DNA from: Erinaceus europaeus
Lineage: Eukaryota; Chordata; Mammalia; Eulipotyphla; Erinaceidae
Direction: 5' to 3'
DNA length: 64,000 nucleotides
Assembly: GCF_950295315.1 (NCBI RefSeq)
Contig: NC_080176.1
Coordinates: 35,799,263 to 35,863,262 of the forward strand
Part shown: positions 11,058 through 22,451 of the stretch, one piece after another
Position numbering within the stretch: position 1 is the first letter of the stretch
Layout of the letters: every line of letters begins with the position of its first letter
Notes under the pieces: generated by a model
Databases searched by the model: none
What the model was told of the DNA's origin: nothing
What the model saw: only the letters and a program-made list of their open reading frames with translations
Position numbers and translations under genes: made by a program

Positions 11058-11800
11058 TTATTGGCTTGGAGGTGGGAGAAGCGCAATAGTGTATAGAGGA
11101 GGTATGAAAAGTGAGACAAGTATCTCTCACAGTGGGTGATAATTCTTGTTGCCTAGCAATGGAAAGTATTATAAGAGTTAATTATGTCACCTGAGGGGGG
11201 GGGGAAGGGATATGTGTGTATATATAATAGTATTTGTAAAATAGAACAGAGTAAAAAGCCCAATCAGTGGGTCTACAGCTTGGACAGCTCCCTGTTAGCC
11301 TATGTGCATTGAGTCTAGACAACTGATTGAGAAAGAAAACACAATACAAAACAAACGGGAAAAAAAGAAAAAAAAACTTTGGAGCAGTCTTTCCCAGTCT
11401 GGGTGAGGCTTGCTTGATTAGCTAATTGTCACTTGTACGGGTCTAAGACCCTTACTCAGAGGAACAACAGAAATAGCATAGAAATTTGGAAGCAGGGTTT
11501 AATGGCACCCCAGGGCCAGGAATCTTGGTAAAGAAAGGAGCTCCATGGGGAGCCTGCTAGCAGCAGCTCCCTACCCCTGGGCTCTGGTTATGGGGAGAGG
11601 GGGGCTGAGAGAAATAATCAATAAATTTCCTTTCTTTTTGCTCTAATTTTTAACCCAAACTGAATTATAATCACCTCCCTGGTCTACCTTTAGGATGCCT
11701 CCTTGCTTGTCCCACTGAAGGCCAGAATTTCAAGGCTTTCTAGCAGTTGATGTCAGAGCCTACAGGTGCTGCTACTTTCCAGTCACCATCTTGACTCCCG
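10351..11800 (-). promoter_or_regulatory. L1 5' UTR / internal promoter of copy B
   Basis: About 1.45 kb between the element start and ORF1. It is purine-rich on the plus strand and carries a (TA)n run at 11016-11053. It is homologous to the 5' UTRs of C and E but has only one copy of the unit that is doubled in those (the unit containing AGTAGAGCAGAGATACA, near 10830). A YY1-like CAAGATGG core lies at the very start, the place where YY1 sets transcription start in other mammalian L1s. Confidence 0.7.
11016..11053. repeat. (TA)n microsatellite
   Basis: About 19 uninterrupted TA dinucleotides inside the L1 copy B 5' UTR. The other 5' UTRs lack it, so it probably expanded after insertion. Confidence 0.95.
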
Positions 11801-11909
11801 CTTGCATACTTTTCTTATTTATGGTTACTTCTGGTTGATTTATAGTTTCTTCTGGGCTCTTGTCTTCATTCATTGTAGTAGCAGTTTTATTTGTTTTTGA
11901 TCTACCCAT
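11801..11909 (-). pseudogene. L1 ORF1 N-terminal stub (copy C)
   Basis: The ATG at 11909 is followed by codons for MGRSKTNKTATTMNEDKSPE and, a few residues on, a KKSM block, the same N-terminus as ORF1 of copies B and E. It ends abruptly at the junction with copy B, leaving about 36 codons; no RNA-binding domain is present. Its start is intact, unlike that of copy E. Confidence 0.8.
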
Positions 11910-12157
11910 TTTTTTGATTTATGTGTTTCTTATTTTTATGTTCTGTTGTTCCTCAGTTGTGTGTTTTGAATAGAAGCAACACTGTACTAAATACCTTTAT
12001 GACAAATGCAATCACCAAACTCAGAAATTACAATAACAACTGAAGCAAGGATTGAAGCAGTTTAATCACTACCAGTTAGCCAAGCAATGTCTCCAGTCAG
12101 TGAAAATATAGCAACCAAGTCCAAGTGAAGAAGAAAGAGAAAGGAAAGAAGGGATAG

Positions 12158-13400
12158 CAAGAATAGACAATTATGAAAATCTATTATCCACTCTATATTC
12201 TAGGGGTAGCAATAGGAGAAAGGGAAGTAGAGCAGAGATACATACATAGAGACTCCACTCTGAGTCAGATTTCGTCCCCAAAATAATTCACAAATGAATA
12301 TCAGTGAATTCTGAAATCCAAAGAAGAAGGAAGGAAGAAAGAAATACAAGATAAAAAAAAGAGAAACAAGAGGGAGAAAAGAAAAAAAGATAAGAAAAAT
12401 AGCTGTAATAAAAGAGCAGTGAAAGGAAAGTTTTTTAATTGATTAATTTATTTTTATTTTATATTATTTTTTTAATTAGCTAGGAGGAGGGAGAAGGGGG
12501 GAGTCTATAGCGGAGGTAGGAGTAGTGTAACAAGTTCCTCTCACAATGGATAAGATGCCCAGTCCCCTATCAATGAAAGATACCCTAAGAGTTAATTCTG
12601 GTCAACCTAAAGAAGAGGGGGGGAAAGAGATACACCTTTATATAATGTTAATAATAAAATAGAGCAGGGTAAAAAACCTGAGATTGCCTCAAGCCTCCTG
12701 AGCAGAGGCAGCTGATTGTTAAGAAAGTTAAAAAAAAAAAAAAAAAACAGAAAAAACCCTCAGGACTAGACAAGAATAGCAGGAATAGACAGTTATGCAA
12801 ATCTACTATCCACTGTATATTCTATGGGTAGCTAGAGGAGAAAGGGAAGTAGAGCAGAGATACACGCAGAGAGAGTCTACTCTGAGTCAAATTTATTCCC
12901 CAAAATAATTCCAAACAAGTATCAGTAAATTCAGAAAGCTGAAGGAGGAAGGAAGGGTGACAAGAATGAGAAAAAGAAGAAAAAAAAAAGAGAGAGAAAA
13001 AAAAGAAAAAGAAAAGAAAAAGAATAGTAATAAAATAGCAGTGAAAGGAAAGGGTTATTTATTTATTTTTTATTATTTAATTAGCTATGCGGGGGGGAGG
13101 GAATGAGTAGGGGAGGTAGGAAGAGTGAAACAAGTTACTTTAACAGTGGATAAGACACCCAGTTCCCTAGCAATGTAAAATACACTAAGAGTTTATTCTG
13201 TTCAACCTGAAGGAGAGGGGGAAAGGGATATATGTTTATCTTGTATTGATAATAAAATAGAACAGAGTAAAAAACCTGTCCTTTCTTCAGCTTGGATGTC
13301 TCCAGATTGCCTCAGTCCCCCTGAGTAGAGGCAGCTTATTGTTGAGAAAATAAAGCAAAAAAGAAAAAACAAAAACAAAAAACCTCTGATGTTCTTTCCC
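12158..13400 (-). repeat. Two tandem 5' UTR units (~620 bp period) in L1 copy C
   Basis: The same sequence occurs twice in the 5' UTR: AATAGACAATTATGAAAATC near 12166 and its relative AATAGACAGTTATGCAAATC near 12783. The blocks around GTAGAGCAGAGATACA, around CAGTGAAAGGAAAG and around AGTGGAGGTAGG-like text follow in the same order each time. The offset is about 621 bp. Copy E has the same arrangement with an offset of about 606 bp, so the doubling is a subfamily feature and not a local accident. Confidence 0.75.
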
Positions 13401-13834
13401 TCTCTGAGTAAGACTCTGCTTGGTGGAATATCTATATCTGGAACTGGCTACTTAGAAAGAGAAAAGGCCAAATGTTTCAGAAGGAAATAGAATTAGAATG
13501 AATGATACCCCCTGGTGGGTCAGGAATCATGGCAAAGAAAGGAGCTCAGCAGGGGAGCCTGCTAAGAGCAGATCTCTGGCCCCCAGGGACTGGTTATGGG
13601 GGTGGGTGGGGGGAGGGATGTGCTTCGGGAATAATAATTAAAAAAATTTTTCTTTTCTTTTTACTCTATTTTCTAACCCAAATTGAGTTATAGTCACCTC
13701 CTTGGTTGTACCATGAGGACTCCTTATTGACTGTCCTGCTAAAGGCAAAAAATCCTACCATTTCCAGTAGATGTTGTCGGAGCTCAAGCCACTAGCAGCT
13801 TCTCATTCTGCCATCTTCCGGAATCTCCCCTCTA

Positions 13835-14165
13835 TGTCCTTATACTCCAGGATGCCATGGTTCTCTTCAGTCCCTCCTTCCCCCTCTTTCCTTTGAGTCC
13901 TTCTCCTTGATACTATACTCTATATCCAGTCTAACTTTCATCTTGTGTTTTCCCTCCCTTCCCTTATTTATTAAGTCCTGCCTATAAGTGAAATCATTTG
14001 GTATGTGTCCTTCTCTTTTTGGCTTATTTCACTTAGTATGATGTATTCAAGAGTCATCCAAAAAGAAGCAAAAGAGATAACTTCATTGTTTTTAACGGAT
14101 GAATAGTAATCCTTTCTGTATATATAGCATGATTTCTTAGCCACTTCTCTGTTGTGGAACAACAC
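13835..14165 (-). mobile_element. Old L1 3' end and ORF2 C-terminus remnant
   Basis: On the minus strand a 64-codon open piece (14165-13971) resembles the L1 ORF2 C-terminus: an EWLRK-like start, then DYYSSVKNNEV, then a SEISQKEKDTY block. It is followed by diverged 3' UTR. It abuts the 5' end of copy C, so C may have inserted next to or into this older L1. Confidence 0.6.
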
Positions 14166-14394
14166 AAGCTATCAGAATATTTGGGGTATAGCTAATGTAG
14201 TAGTAATGTGTGTCTGATCTTAATGCCTGCTCAACCTTCCCAGGCCTTTGGGAGAAAGTAAATTTTACATGTCCATATGTAAGTCTTATTACTTCATTAA
14301 AATAAGGTCAATTATTACCTTCTTGTCATCACTTAAACTGAGGAAAATGTAGTTCAGTTGTACTGCCTGCCACTGAGATAAGAAAATGTACCCA

Positions 14395-14720
14395 GGGAAG
14401 TTGGTCAGTAGCGCATAGTGCAGTGGGTTAAGGATAGGTGGCACAAAGCTCAAGGATCCATGTAAGGATCCTGGTTTGAGCCCTCGGCTCCCCACCTGCA
14501 GTGGAGTCACTTCACAAGTGGTGTAGCAGGTCTGCAGGTGTCTATCTTTCTCTCCCCCCTCTCTGTCTTCCCCTCCCCTCTCCATTTCTCTTTATCCTAT
14601 CAAACAACAATGACAATAATAACTACAACAATAAAATAACAAAGGCAACAAAAGGGAATAGATAAATATTTATAAAGAAAAGAGGAGAAAGAAAAAGAAA
14701 AGGAAAGAAGAGAAAAGAAA
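14395..14720 (+). mobile_element. tRNA-derived SINE (first type), TSD-flanked
   Basis: The tRNA-like head has an A-box-like region and a B box (GGTTTGAGCCC, 14473-14483). The body GGCTCCCCACCTGCAGTGG and a pyrimidine-rich stretch follow, then CAACAA repeats and an A-rich tail. It is flanked by a 15-bp direct repeat, AAGAAAATGTACCCA, at 14380-14394 and 14721-14735. This is a clear retroposon of the type found at 24107. Confidence 0.92.
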
Positions 14721-14735
14721 AAGAAAATGTACCCA

Positions 14736-16149
14736 AAATAATCTTCCCATGGCTAGATATCTGAAAGTCTTAGTACATGAATTTCTAATGGCATTTATTT
14801 TTTTCACAAATACATAAGGCAGAAGGTTAACTCAAGACCTTAATAGACAGAATTTAGGCGTCTACTAAAACAGGGTGGAAGGGATTACATCTTCATTTTC
14901 ATTACTTTTAGTTGAAAGTTAATATTCCCTTTAATTAAGAATGTAAGCAGCAACATGCTACATTAGCATTATAGCATCTATGACTGTCACCAATAGAGAC
15001 CACAAATTTTTCAAATCACAGCTCAGATATCAAAATACCATTTATGATTACCACTACTTGGATTATGGTAGCATGGTGTTATGTCTTGCCATGTATGGCA
15101 TTATTTTAAAAGGACATAAATTTTAATATCAAAATTATTTTCAAACATTTTTGATATATGCACCTGCCTATTGAGAAGAAACCACTACCCTTTAAAGGTT
15201 TTTATTTCCACCTGGCTCTTATTATTTCCTAAAGTTCCTATTCATGTTTCACATTATATTTCCATATAACTGATACCCTTTGTCATTTGAAACATATCCT
15301 TTTAACCACTTGAAAACTATTATCCCAATAAGTAGTCCATAGACTTTGCCAGATTGTCAAAGTGGTCTATGAACCAACAAGGACTAAGGGTCCCAAGTAT
15401 TTTGTTAGAGTTAGAATGTTGGAGGAGATGGTATGAAAAGGTTGGTAATCTGGCCTGGACTTTCTGATGTCTGCTGGGGATTCCTGTGATGGTCAACAAT
15501 CCAAGTCCATATCCTATGAAGAACTGAGACCTGGGAAGCTATGCTCTGTATATATCTGTCGGGAATACTATCCAAGCTACTTCATACCTTCACCCTAGCC
15601 TCAGGAAGTATATCTCCCATCAGTACCAGCACTAGTACTCCTCCTTACTAAGCCTTATACCAGAGTGCCACAGGACTGCTTCAAATATACACAACCATGC
15701 TATCCACCTCTGAGATCACAGAACATTGATGCAGCAACTGTTTAGTGATTGTTTCTCCATGGTCATCAGTTTGGGATAGCAATTTGAGATCTGCAATTTA
15801 TACTAGAAAATATGTGCAACCATAAGAAATTTTTGTAGTTTGTCTAAAGTGGTATGATCTCACAAGACATTAAGACTTAGTTACTATTTACCAGTCCTAA
15901 CATCCAAAATTCTATGTCACTATGTGGCTATAGAGTAATTCCAGTCCTCTCCCATTTATCCAGACATAGAAGCAACATGTAGAAAAAACTCAGTCCCTTT
16001 CAAGATCCTTAGTTTTTCATATTAGGTCCTTAGCATTTGTTCAAATCTCAAGAATGTTTCAGTCATGCTTTCAAATAATTCTAAATTGAGTTTTTAAAAT
16101 ATCTTATTGCCACTAAGGTTATTGCCCAGTCACCATTTTCCCTTTTTCT
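14736..16149. other. Unassigned sequence
   Basis: About 1.4 kb of AT-rich DNA with no open frame of interest, no tandem repeat and no SINE head. Parts may be very old interspersed repeat. I see no gene in it. Confidence 0.5.
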
Positions 16150-16320
16150 TTCTATTTTTTCTTTTTGATAAAGAATGAAAAAATTGAAATTGAAAAGGTA
16201 ATAGAGAAGAGACACAGAGAGACACCACCCCCACAAAACAAGTAGGGATCAAGGACTTGAACCAGGCTCCTTGCACATGGAGATATGCACACTAGACCAG
16301 GTGTGCCACCACCTGGCCCC
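16150..16320 (-). mobile_element. tRNA-derived SINE, minus strand, diverged
   Basis: It reads, on the minus strand, as GGGGCCAGGTGGTGGCACAC, then a B-box-like GGTTCAAGTCC, then a purine/pyrimidine body and an AT-rich tail. The hallmark ACCACCTGGCCCC lies at 16308-16320. No clean TSD is seen. It is a first-type SINE with internal losses. Confidence 0.75.
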
Positions 16321-17424
16321 TCTAAACTGACTTTTGACCACCAACCTGACTTAGGAACTTAGGTATCACCTTACTATTGCCTTTGCTGCCCCACCCATCA
16401 TGGCCATGATTGAGGATAGACTCCTCAGTACAGTGGTCTCAATTCTTTGTGCACTAAGCCACTGAGCTACTCAACAATGACTATAGAATGATCCTTTCTG
16501 ACCTGCTAGAAGGCACTATGGCAGGTCAACTTGGACTCAGAGATGCTACAAGGAAGTATACCATCTGTTATACATACAGATAATTCCTTCAAACCTAGTA
16601 TACACAGAGTCCTCCAGAGTTATATAGTCCATTGTATTTTTGTTCAAAACAAATAAATCTGACAATACTTAGAACTGAATTTTCTCTCCAAGTGCAACTT
16701 AATCTTTCTTATTGAATCAAATACAAGTGCTGACACCACTTCCTCTAAGTTAAATCTTATCATTGGAGTGTAAGGCATTTCCTCTGCAAGCTGATCTCAG
16801 ATGTCCTGTCCTGAACTGTCCATTTTGTTCTCTAGACAAGTCTGTGAACATTGACGTACTTTTCGAGAATGCAGTTTGACTTCTGTTAGTGAGAGCCTCT
16901 TCAGCCTCCAGAAAAAAATCCAAGATACAGTTGACTGATGGGTGGAGGTGAAAAGACTATTCTAGCTTCACACATTGCAGACATATTTACATTTGGTAGA
17001 ATTAACCTCCTTCAGATACCATTGAGAAAATCAAGTTGTATAAGGCAGTAAAAAAATCACTTGCTCTAGATCTCTGACCCCCAAGACAAACTTATATGTA
17101 TTTACATGAGATGGAAAGATCAATTATTTCAAAGTTAGAGTTAACTCTGCTCCAAAAAGATCTCTGAGACCTATTAACTAAGTGTAAGACTTAGATAAAA
17201 TTTTTCTGTACCTATTTATATGGAGATGGTAAGTAGCCGTGCTTATTGACATAAAGTATTGAGAATTAGATGGAATATGCAAACTAATATGCAATAGCTG
17301 GCATTGTAAGTTGCACATGATTAATAAATGATACATCTTACTTTCTGGTATACAGTAGGTATAAGATGATTAAGGGGAGGGTTTTGGAAGTATAATATGT
17401 TTATCAAAAATATTTATTTATTTC
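16321..17424. other. Unassigned sequence
   Basis: About 1.1 kb with no recognisable repeat head, motif or open frame. It is mostly AT-rich with no tandem structure. Confidence 0.5.
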
Positions 17425-17692
17425 TCATATATTAAGCCAGCCTTGCACCCCTGGGATAAACCCCACTTAGTCGTGATGAACAATCTTTTTAATATATGGT
17501 TGTATCCAGTTGGCTAGAATTTTGTTCAATATTTTAGCATCTATATTCATCAGAGATATTGGTATGTAGTTTTCTTTTGTTGTTGTGTCCCTGTCTGCTT
17601 TTGGTATCAGGGTGATGTTGGCTTCATAGAAGCTGGAAGGTAGTGTTCCTGTGTCTTCAGTGTTTTGGAGGAGTTTTAAAAGCAGAGGTATT

Positions 17693-17873
17693 GGGGGCCA
17701 GGCAGTGGCACACCTGGTTAAGCGCTCATGTTACAGTGCACAAGGACAAAGGTTCAAGCCCCTGGTCCCTGCCTGCAGGGGGAAAGCTTCACGAGTGGTG
17801 AAGCAATGCTGCAGGTATCTTTCTGTCTCTCTCCCTACCTTCCCCTCCTCTCTCTATTTCTGTCTCTAGCTAG

Positions 17874-17904
<31 letters not shown>

Positions 17905-17905
17905 A
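17693..17905 (+). mobile_element. tRNA-derived SINE with (TAAA)n tail
   Basis: Head GGGGGCCAGGCAGTGGCACA, a B-box-like GGTTCAAGCCC, the body CCTGCCTGCAGGGGGAAAGC, a pyrimidine tract and an (AAAT)n tail (17874-17903). It interrupts L1 copy I and is flanked by the 8-bp repeat GAGGTATT at 17685-17692 and 17908-17915. Confidence 0.9.
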
Positions 17906-18144
17906 GTGAGGTATTAACTGTTCCTTGATAGTTTTATGGAAGTCATTTGTAAAACCACCTGGTCCAGGACATTTATTGTTGGGCATGTTCTTGATAACTG
18001 TTTCAATATCTCTGGCTATGATTGACCTGTCATACTTTCTAGTTCCTCTGTATGTATCTAGGACTCATCCATTTCTTCCAGGTCCTCTAGCTTGGTGGCA
18101 TATAGTTGTTCATAGAAGCCTTGCATGATGCTTCAGATTTCTTT

Positions 18145-18350
18145 TCTTTTTTAAAAAATAATTTTTATTTATTATTAGTAACAGAAATTGAGAAGGGAGG
18201 GGGAGAGAGAGAGGGAGAGAGACAAGACACCTGCAGCCCTGATTCACCACTCATCAAGCTTTCCCCTGCAAGTGGAGACCAGGGGCTTGAACCTGAGTCT
18301 TTGTGCTCTATAACCTGAGCTCTTAAACAGGTGCACCACCACCTGGCCCC
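18145..18350 (-). mobile_element. tRNA-derived SINE, minus strand
   Basis: Minus-strand copy of the same SINE type as at 17693: A-rich tail at the left, (GA)-rich tract, CACCTGCAGCCCTGATTCAC, then the head at the right ending ACCACCTGGCCCC (18338-18350). It lies within L1 copy I and immediately before an L1 3' end. Confidence 0.88.
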
Positions 18351-18351
18351 T

Positions 18352-19560
18352 AGTTGCGTATTCTTTTTTATATATATACAAAGGAAACATTGACAAAACC
18401 TTAGGATAAGAGGGATACAACTCCACACAATTCCCACCACCAGAACTTCGTATCCCATCCCCTCCCCTGATAGCTATCCTACTCTTTAACCCTCTGGGAG
18501 TATGGACCCACGGTCATTGTGGGATGCAAAGGTGGAAGTTCTGGCTTCTATAATTGTTTTCCAGCTGAACATGGGCATTGACAGGTCGATCCATACTCCC
18601 AGCCTGCCTCTCTCTTTCCCTAGTAGGGTGGGGCTCTGGGGAAGCAGAACTCCAGGACATATTGGTGGGGTCTTATGTCCAGGGAAGTCTTACAGGCATC
18701 CTGCTACCATCTAGAACCTGGTGGCGGCTGAAAAGAGAGTTAACATACAAAGTCAAACAAGTTATTAATCAATCATGAACTTAAAGGCTGGATAGTGCAG
18801 ATGAAGAGTCAGAGGGGGGGCTCCATTTTATAGATAGCTAGGAGGCATATTTTACATATATTCCAAAGGGCCTGTGGCTATACTAGTTTTTTTTTTTTCC
18901 CCTGAGCCTGAAATCTGATATGCAGGAGGATCCAAGTTATTGTCTGGGGAGATGATGTCATGTCTGGAAAAGGAACAGAAAGCTGGATCAGGAAAGAGAG
19001 TAGCTCTCTAAAATGGGAAAGGTGTATAAATATTGTTGACTATAAACCTCATCTATTTGATTTGGTCTGGGCCCCATGTTCAGCTTAGGAGCCTATGTGA
19101 CCTCTGCATTCCTCTAGATCTGACCTCACATTCTGTAGTCATCAGTAGGAGCATTCCAAGCTGCCCCAATATAGACCCATCTTCCTCAGGTATAGCATAG
19201 AATATGTTGTCCATCTTCCCTTTGGAGGATGGAACATTCTCTACCATTGTTGATCCAAGTAGAGGGCAAGGTCCTGGGGGGGGGGGGCACAAACGGGTCT
19301 ATTTTGTTGTTTCTGATAAAGATGACCATTAACAAGGCGAGAGAGATTTATTTGAGGTCTAGTCCCATCATGTCTGTTCAGGAATCTCAGGACTCTCCAA
19401 ATAGAGCCCCAGCTGATGAGGTGGCCTGATAGTGACTAAGGAGTCATTATAAAGTATGCCAGTCTCTTGCCCTTATTCAATGCTTTGAATTTCTGTGGTG
19501 TTGCATTGGGGAGAAGGGGACCGATGCTTGTTTCCCCAACATTTAAAAAGTTTGTCATGC
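18352..19560 (-). mobile_element. L1 3' UTR fragment (variant subfamily)
   Basis: It begins with a T-rich run (poly(A) on the minus strand) and the hallmark TTAGGATAAGAGGGATACAA, then the conserved 3' UTR block GGTCGATCCATACTCCCAGC. The first 300 bases match the 3' UTRs at 36252 and 48080. The rest, with a 12-G run near 19277, departs from those, which suggests another subfamily. No ORF2 is attached, so it is 5'-truncated. The right boundary is approximate. Confidence 0.7.
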
Positions 19561-19668
19561 ATTATCTGAACAAAGAATTGAAGAGAGATCATGATTTTCA
19601 GGAATTTTAAATTTTATTTGGGAAAACTGAGAATATTCACATGTTAAGACATAAGAGAAAGTAAGACA

Positions 19669-19708
<40 letters not shown>

Positions 19709-19849
19709 GAGTTAATATTTACATAATGACCTGGATAGTGAGAGCCATGCCCAGAGATCTACCTTTTAACACCTGAATTCATCCTCCACACCTGTCACCA
19801 CTCCCATTTTCTGGGTGGTACCCTTCAGGTACCTCCTGTCCCTCAACAG
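19561..19849. other. Unassigned sequence with a (GA)n run
   Basis: It contains a (GA)n microsatellite at about 19672-19703. The remainder resembles no repeat I can name and holds no open frame. It may be the diverged far end of the adjoining L1 3' UTR. Confidence 0.4.
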
Positions 19850-20055
19850 TGTCTCTTGTGAGATTCCCTCTTTCATTTACAATTCTATTTATTTGAAACC
19901 CCCCCCCCACTTTTTTTAGTGAGTTTGACTAAAGATTTTTTTTTGTTTACTCTTTCAGAGAACCAACATTAAGCTTCATTGATATTTTCCTATCTCCAGT
20001 TATATCTCAATTTCTCTCTGGCTCTAATAAATAAAATATTTTTTAAAAAACTGTG

Positions 20056-21120
20056 TATCCTTAAATAAATAGAAAAAGGAATCAATAGTTAGTATAGCCA
20101 TAACTACTTATACTTTAATAATATTCACAATGTCCAAAGCATATGGAAATTACATATGTTGATTCACTCATTGTTGTAATCTAGAGAGCATCAACCTCAT
20201 TTCTCATAACTTTGTAGCTAAAATGGCTTCCAGCATGAATGTTTCCTTGTTAAAAAAAAATAAGCAATCTTAAAGCAATAGAGAAAAACTATAGACTATT
20301 TTTTAAATAAAAATAGATTTTCTAATTTCATACTGAAAGTTCATCCAGAAAAAACAAAAGCTCTCTAAATTCATCCTTTTAAGGCACATATATATAGTAC
20401 TAGAGAGCAATCAATTTATTTAACTCTGATGCTTAGACAAATCAAAACTCAAAGGATAAACCACAACATACATTAGAAATGTTTCCTTCTCCCTTCATGT
20501 GTTTTGTTAAGTTTAGGAAATCAACTTAAAGCTAACAGGTAAAAAAATAACATCACCACATATCATTTAATTTCATCTGTCAACAAACTAAAAAATAAAC
20601 TCCATCTTCAGAACAATTAGCACTTTCCACCTATATTTCTTCTATTTTCTTGATTTAGAAAGAAAAAAAAATAGTCGAATGTATATAGGTACGGCTGCAT
20701 CGTATTTTAAAATATTTTTGTATAGTATTAATTTTAAATACTCTATTGTAGCATTACTTTACCAGTAGAACATTGACTTTCTGGCTTAATTTTCTCCTAT
20801 GTAAGAGGTTGCATGGTGAAATAGAGATCTCCTAAAAAGCCAGATTCCAGGATACTAGTCCTCCTGTGTTCACAGCTCTAGGTGATACATCTAATTTCTA
20901 GATAGTGCCCACAAAATGGAAAGTAAGAAAAAAAAAAACTTCATGTTTAAAAACAAGACATAGAATAAACTGTTAATATTTCTTAATAGCTATAGCCTTT
21001 CATGGAATAATTTAACTCTGACACAAAGTACATGAACTCAAATTCAAACCACAAAAAATGTGTCTAAATATGTTTAGCAATCAAATCTCCACATGTATTT
21101 TTGCAATGATGCTTAAGAAG
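20056..21120. other. Unassigned AT-rich sequence
   Basis: About 1 kb of AT-rich DNA with many A-runs. There is no SINE head, L1 motif or open frame that I can support. Confidence 0.5.
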
Positions 21121-21124
21121 TGAA

Positions 21125-21809
21125 ATATATCACAGTCTTGGTGTCTAGTTCCCATAAATAGTTGCTCATCCCAATAATGCATCCCTGTTTCACTAGGCAA
21201 CAGGCAATGCAAAGACTCTATCTCTCTCCAGCCAACACCTGGGAGACGCACCTAGAAACTCAACCTGTGGATAATGAGGCAAGTCAAGATGGAGTCCTGA
21301 AGGCTGCAACCAGACAAACTCAAAAACAAACAAAAAAACCCTTATTCAAATCCTGGGAATTCTAAGCAGAAACAGGATTTCCAGGCCTATAGGAGATGAA
21401 CCACAAAGGAGAAGTCAAAGAGGAACCATAGTGGAAATTATAACTAATCAACAAACCAGCAAAAAGGAACTGAACAGGACAAAGGAAAGCAAACCAAACC
21501 ATGAGTATCCCAAGCCCCCAACACCCAGCCTCCAGGCTAGAGGTAACCTACCTGGGGAAAGAGCACAGAAAGGAAGATTCCCACCTGTGGAGTTAAACTC
21601 ACCAAGTCAGATTCCAAAGCTTAACCTTTTATCAGAACACAGTGAGGAGTCATTTAAAGCTGCCTCACTGGATTTCAGCTAAAGACAGTAGCAAGCCACA
21701 GTTTGGGTGTGGTGGAATTCTGTTCCCCTAGACTGACTGGATTTATAGGCTGTCTGCTTGTTGTTTTGCTATTATCTTAGTTTGTTGTTAGTTGATTGAT
21801 CATATAAGC
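21125..21809 (+). mobile_element. Possible L1 5' end of a different subfamily (upstream of copy H)
   Basis: The stretch contains AAGTCAAGATGGAGTCCTGA near 21282, which resembles the L1 start of copy B (AGTCAAGATGGTGAC). It is followed by about 500 bases without SINE or tandem structure, leading into recognisable L1 endonuclease sequence at about 21810. If it is an L1 5' UTR, ORF1 has been lost. Short open pieces here (21162-21365, 21431-21682) match nothing I know. Confidence 0.35.
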
Positions 21810-22451
21810 CAATGGACCATAACTCAGCAAGACAAACAGAGACTCAAAGTGAAAGGATGTAAAACTATCATATGATATTAAAGCCAATGGACCACAAAAA
21901 AGGGCAGGAACAGCTGTTCTCATCTGACACAGTAGATTTTAAAATTAATAAAATAATAAAAATAGGTATAGTCATTACATAGTGACCAGAGGATCAATTA
22001 ACCAAGAAGACTTAACAATTATTAACATATATGCACCCAATGAAGGCCCGTCTAAATATACCAAACACTTACTGAAATAGATACAAAAATACATCAATAG
22101 TAACAGTAATAGCAGGAGACTTTAATGCCATATATTCACACTTAGATTATCTATATAAAGAATCAACAAAGTAACAAGAGACTAGTTGAAGAGATAGATA
22201 GACAAGATCTTCTGGACATTTTCAAAGTTCTATACCCCAGGAAATTAGAATACACATTCTTTTCAAATCCACATGGCACATCCTCAAGGAAAGAACCACA
22301 CAGACAGTATGAACAACTATTTGCCACCAAGCTAGAAAAACTGAAAGAAATGGAAGGATTCTTAAAAATATATAGCCTTCCAAAACTGAACTAGGAAGAA
22401 CTATAAAACCTAAATGGACTAATTACAGACAAAGAAATTGAAACAGTTATT

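Larger units (their letters stand above)
5579..11800 (-). mobile_element. L1 copy B: near full length, 3' end missing
   Basis: On the minus strand the element starts at 11800 with GGGAGTCAAGATGGTGACTG, which includes a YY1-like CAAGATGG core, as expected of an intact mammalian L1 5' end. It then has a 5' UTR (11800-10351), ORF1 (10350-9437), a 53-bp spacer, and ORF2 (from 9383). It stops at 5579 inside the ORF2 C-terminus, without 3' UTR or poly(A) tail. It appears more diverged from copies A, D and E than those are from each other, suggesting another L1 subfamily. A 135-bp piece of L1 3' UTR is inserted at 8607-8742. Confidence 0.85.
11801..13830 (-). mobile_element. L1 copy C: 5' UTR and first part of ORF1
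   Basis: The minus-strand element starts near 13830 with GATTCCGGAAGATGGCAGAA (YY1-like AAGATGGC). It runs through a 5' UTR of about 1.9 kb to an ORF1 ATG at 11909 and is cut off at 11801, about 36 codons into ORF1, exactly where copy B begins. Its 5' end matches copy E and not copy B. Together with copy A it would account for both flanks of a single E-type L1, lacking about 0.9 kb between ORF1 and the endonuclease. Confidence 0.8.
17425..20010 (-). mobile_element. Old L1 copy I, ORF2 reverse-transcriptase region, broken by insertions
   Basis: Host L1 pieces on the minus strand lie at 17425-17692, 17908-18145 and about 19850-20010. They cover, from right to left, the linker after the endonuclease and the RT palm (GTTGAACC-like and GGATAAACCCCACTT blocks match those at 3955 and 7555). 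Interruptions are a plus SINE (17693-17905), a minus SINE (18145-18350) and a separate L1 3' UTR (18352-19560). The frame is fully degraded. A SINE-like tail (20010-20055) ends the block. Confidence 0.75.
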
